NCBI RefSeq assembly: GCF_023806485.1
Contig: NZ_JAMSLR010000011.1
Coordinates: 34,170-98,169, forward strand
Length of the DNA stretch: 64,000 bases
Origin: Thermalbibacter longus
GTDB lineage: Bacteria; Chloroflexota; Chloroflexia; Thermomicrobiales; Thermomicrobiaceae
Direction: 5' to 3'
Shown here one piece after another: positions 63,212 to 64,000 of the stretch; the stretch's first letter is position 1, and every line of letters begins with the position of its first letter. The translations under genes and the position numbers were made by a program. The notes under the pieces are model-generated. The model saw nothing but the letters and a program-made list of their open reading frames with translations, searched no databases and was not told where the DNA came from.

Positions 63212-63424
63212 ATGCAGGACAACCTGGTGTATCTCTTCGCGGCATTCTTCGTCACCTGGCTGATCATGGGTGGCTACTTGCTGTCGCTTCGGCGACAGGT
63301 AGAGAATGTGCGGGAGGAGGTCGAGGCGCTGCGGCGTGAGCAGCGGGAGTCTGTCGCGGCGAGCGGCTTGGCACCGGGAGCGCCCGACTCCTCGCGGGTA
63401 GCCGCCTCCGAAGAACCTTCCTGA
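63212..63424 (+). CDS. ccmD: CcmD-like small membrane protein
   Basis: The 70-residue protein has one helix (LVYLFAAFFVTWLIMGGYLLSL) and a charged coiled-coil segment (RRQVENVREEVEALRREQ), as expected for CcmD, which stabilises the CcmABCE complex. It starts 21 bases after ccmC. Confidence 0.8.
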   Translation: MQDNLVYLFAAFFVTWLIMGGYLLSLRRQVENVREEVEALRREQRESVAASGLAPGAPDSSRVAASEEPS

Positions 63425-63530
63425 TCGACCGCCTGCTGATCGGATCGAAGTGCGCAGCGCCGGTCACGGCTTACCCGTAACGTGATCCGGCGACCCTCAC
63501 TTCTACGGCTCGGCCCGATCAGGCGACAGT
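63425..63530. other. Intergenic region after ccmD
   Basis: About 100 bases with no gene. A short repeat family begins at 63531. Together with it, about 490 bases separate ccmD from the next gene. Confidence 0.4.
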
Positions 63531-63705
63531 CCGTCGGGACAGGCCTCCGTGCTCGCCCCTCGCCGGGCCGCTCCCGGCCATCGGGCAATCACCGGGCGAC
63601 CACATGGGGGCGCCCCGCCCAAGCAACCACCCGTAGGGGCAGGCCCCCGTGCCTGCCCTCGTACGGGGCAACGACGGGCATCGGGCAACCACGGGGGGTG
63701 CCCCG
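63531..63705. repeat. Imperfect tandem repeat with 100-base period
   Basis: Unit A starts at 63531 (CCGTCGGGACAGGCCTCCGT) and unit B at 63631 (CCGTAGGGGCAGGCCCCCGT). Both continue to CATCGGGCAA...GGGG-GCCCC ends at 63617 and 63705. Unit B has an internal inverted repeat GGGCAGGC / GCCTGCCC. GC-rich units of this style are dispersed in many Chloroflexota genomes (recalled, not searched). Confidence 0.65.
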
Positions 63706-63916
63706 ACCGACCCGAGCCCCGCCTCCGCGAACGGACGCCCCTCCCCTCTGGCCACCCAGCCTGCCTCTCGGTAGCATAGACCTGTCGCGGCGCGCTCCCT
63801 TCCGCCCGCCCCCCGCCTCCGCCTCCGAAGGCAGCCGCCAGCGACGCGCCGGCCCCGGCACACCGGTCGGGCCGGCGCCTGCGGCCGGTCGCGGTGGGAC
63901 GAGAGGAGGCACACCG

Positions 63917-64000
63917 GTGCGCGCGCGACGACTCGCCTGGCTGCTCTCGCTGGGCCTGGTGGCCGGGGCGCTGGCGGGCGCCGTCGTCCCGGCCGGGGCG
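63917..64000 (+). CDS. Exported protein, N-terminal fragment
   Basis: GTG 63917 follows GAGAGGAGGCACACCG and opens a frame to the window end. The 28 residues form a signal peptide: basic n-region (VRARR), hydrophobic core (LAWLLSLGLVAGALAGAVV) and AxA-like end. The mature protein lies outside the window, so its role is unknown. 63706-63916 shows no gene. Confidence 0.7.
   Translation, partial: MRARRLAWLLSLGLVAGALAGAVVPAGA

Noticed and set aside
63531..63705. CRISPR array
   Set aside because: Only two imperfect units with a 100-base period, no short constant repeats with variable spacers, and no cas genes.

Overview
The window is a continuous, GC-rich stretch of bacterial chromosome made almost entirely of housekeeping and metabolic genes. 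Gene content and style fit a thermophilic Chloroflexota, most likely class Thermomicrobia: many GTG starts, purine-rich Shine-Dalgarno sites, an HspR-ClpB pair, a methanethiol-oxidase/SBP56 gene, a System I cytochrome c maturation operon with a Cys-type CcmE, and a Gram-positive-style T-box. This is an inference from content; no 16S gene is present. I saw no insertion sequence, prophage, CRISPR array or rRNA.

Region by region. 1-4.9 kb: the end of a zinc alcohol dehydrogenase, then a leftward sulfur/redox group (membrane protein, SBP56, rhodanese, OsmC). 5.0-9.8 kb: a compact RNA-like transcription unit with a hairpin-buried mini-ORF, DUF1684, leucyl aminopeptidase, YjbQ, an XRE regulator and a second rhodanese. 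9.8-18.7 kb: two methyltransferases, an MMPL transporter, a HAD phosphatase, an M20 peptidase, an RraA-like protein and a DUF4349 lipoprotein. 18.8-24.7 kb: two small membrane proteins, clpB with hspR, and a D,D-carboxypeptidase. 24.9-30.4 kb: DUF362, dnaN, recF and a class V aminotransferase.

30.4-38.2 kb is mostly leftward: pckA, queA, ruvB, Trm112-like, a TPR lipoprotein, tRNA-His, rnpB, tRNA-Leu, an ABC ATPase, a YeaQ-type protein and trmD. 38.3-41.7 kb: leuS behind a T-box leader with a CUC (Leu) specifier, followed by a second apparent attenuator. 41.7-47.6 kb: nitrilase-like, aminotransferase, YdcF, recX, MBL hydrolase and pyrG. 47.6-56.3 kb: the complete F-type ATP synthase operon (atpZ/I-B-E-F-H-A-G-D-C) followed by murA. 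56.4-63.4 kb: a full cytochrome c maturation operon (thioredoxin-like, CopD-like, ccmE-F-H-I-like-A-B-C-D). The window ends with dispersed-type repeats and the signal peptide of an exported protein.

The points most worth a second look are the structured 0.2-kb transcript at 5.4 kb whose perfect Shine-Dalgarno is buried in a hairpin, the tandem T-box plus leader-ORF attenuator before leuS, a roughly 100-residue insertion in LeuRS, and a CcmE with a Cys-x3-Phe heme site. Coordinates, motifs and pairings were read by eye; no database search or folding program was run.
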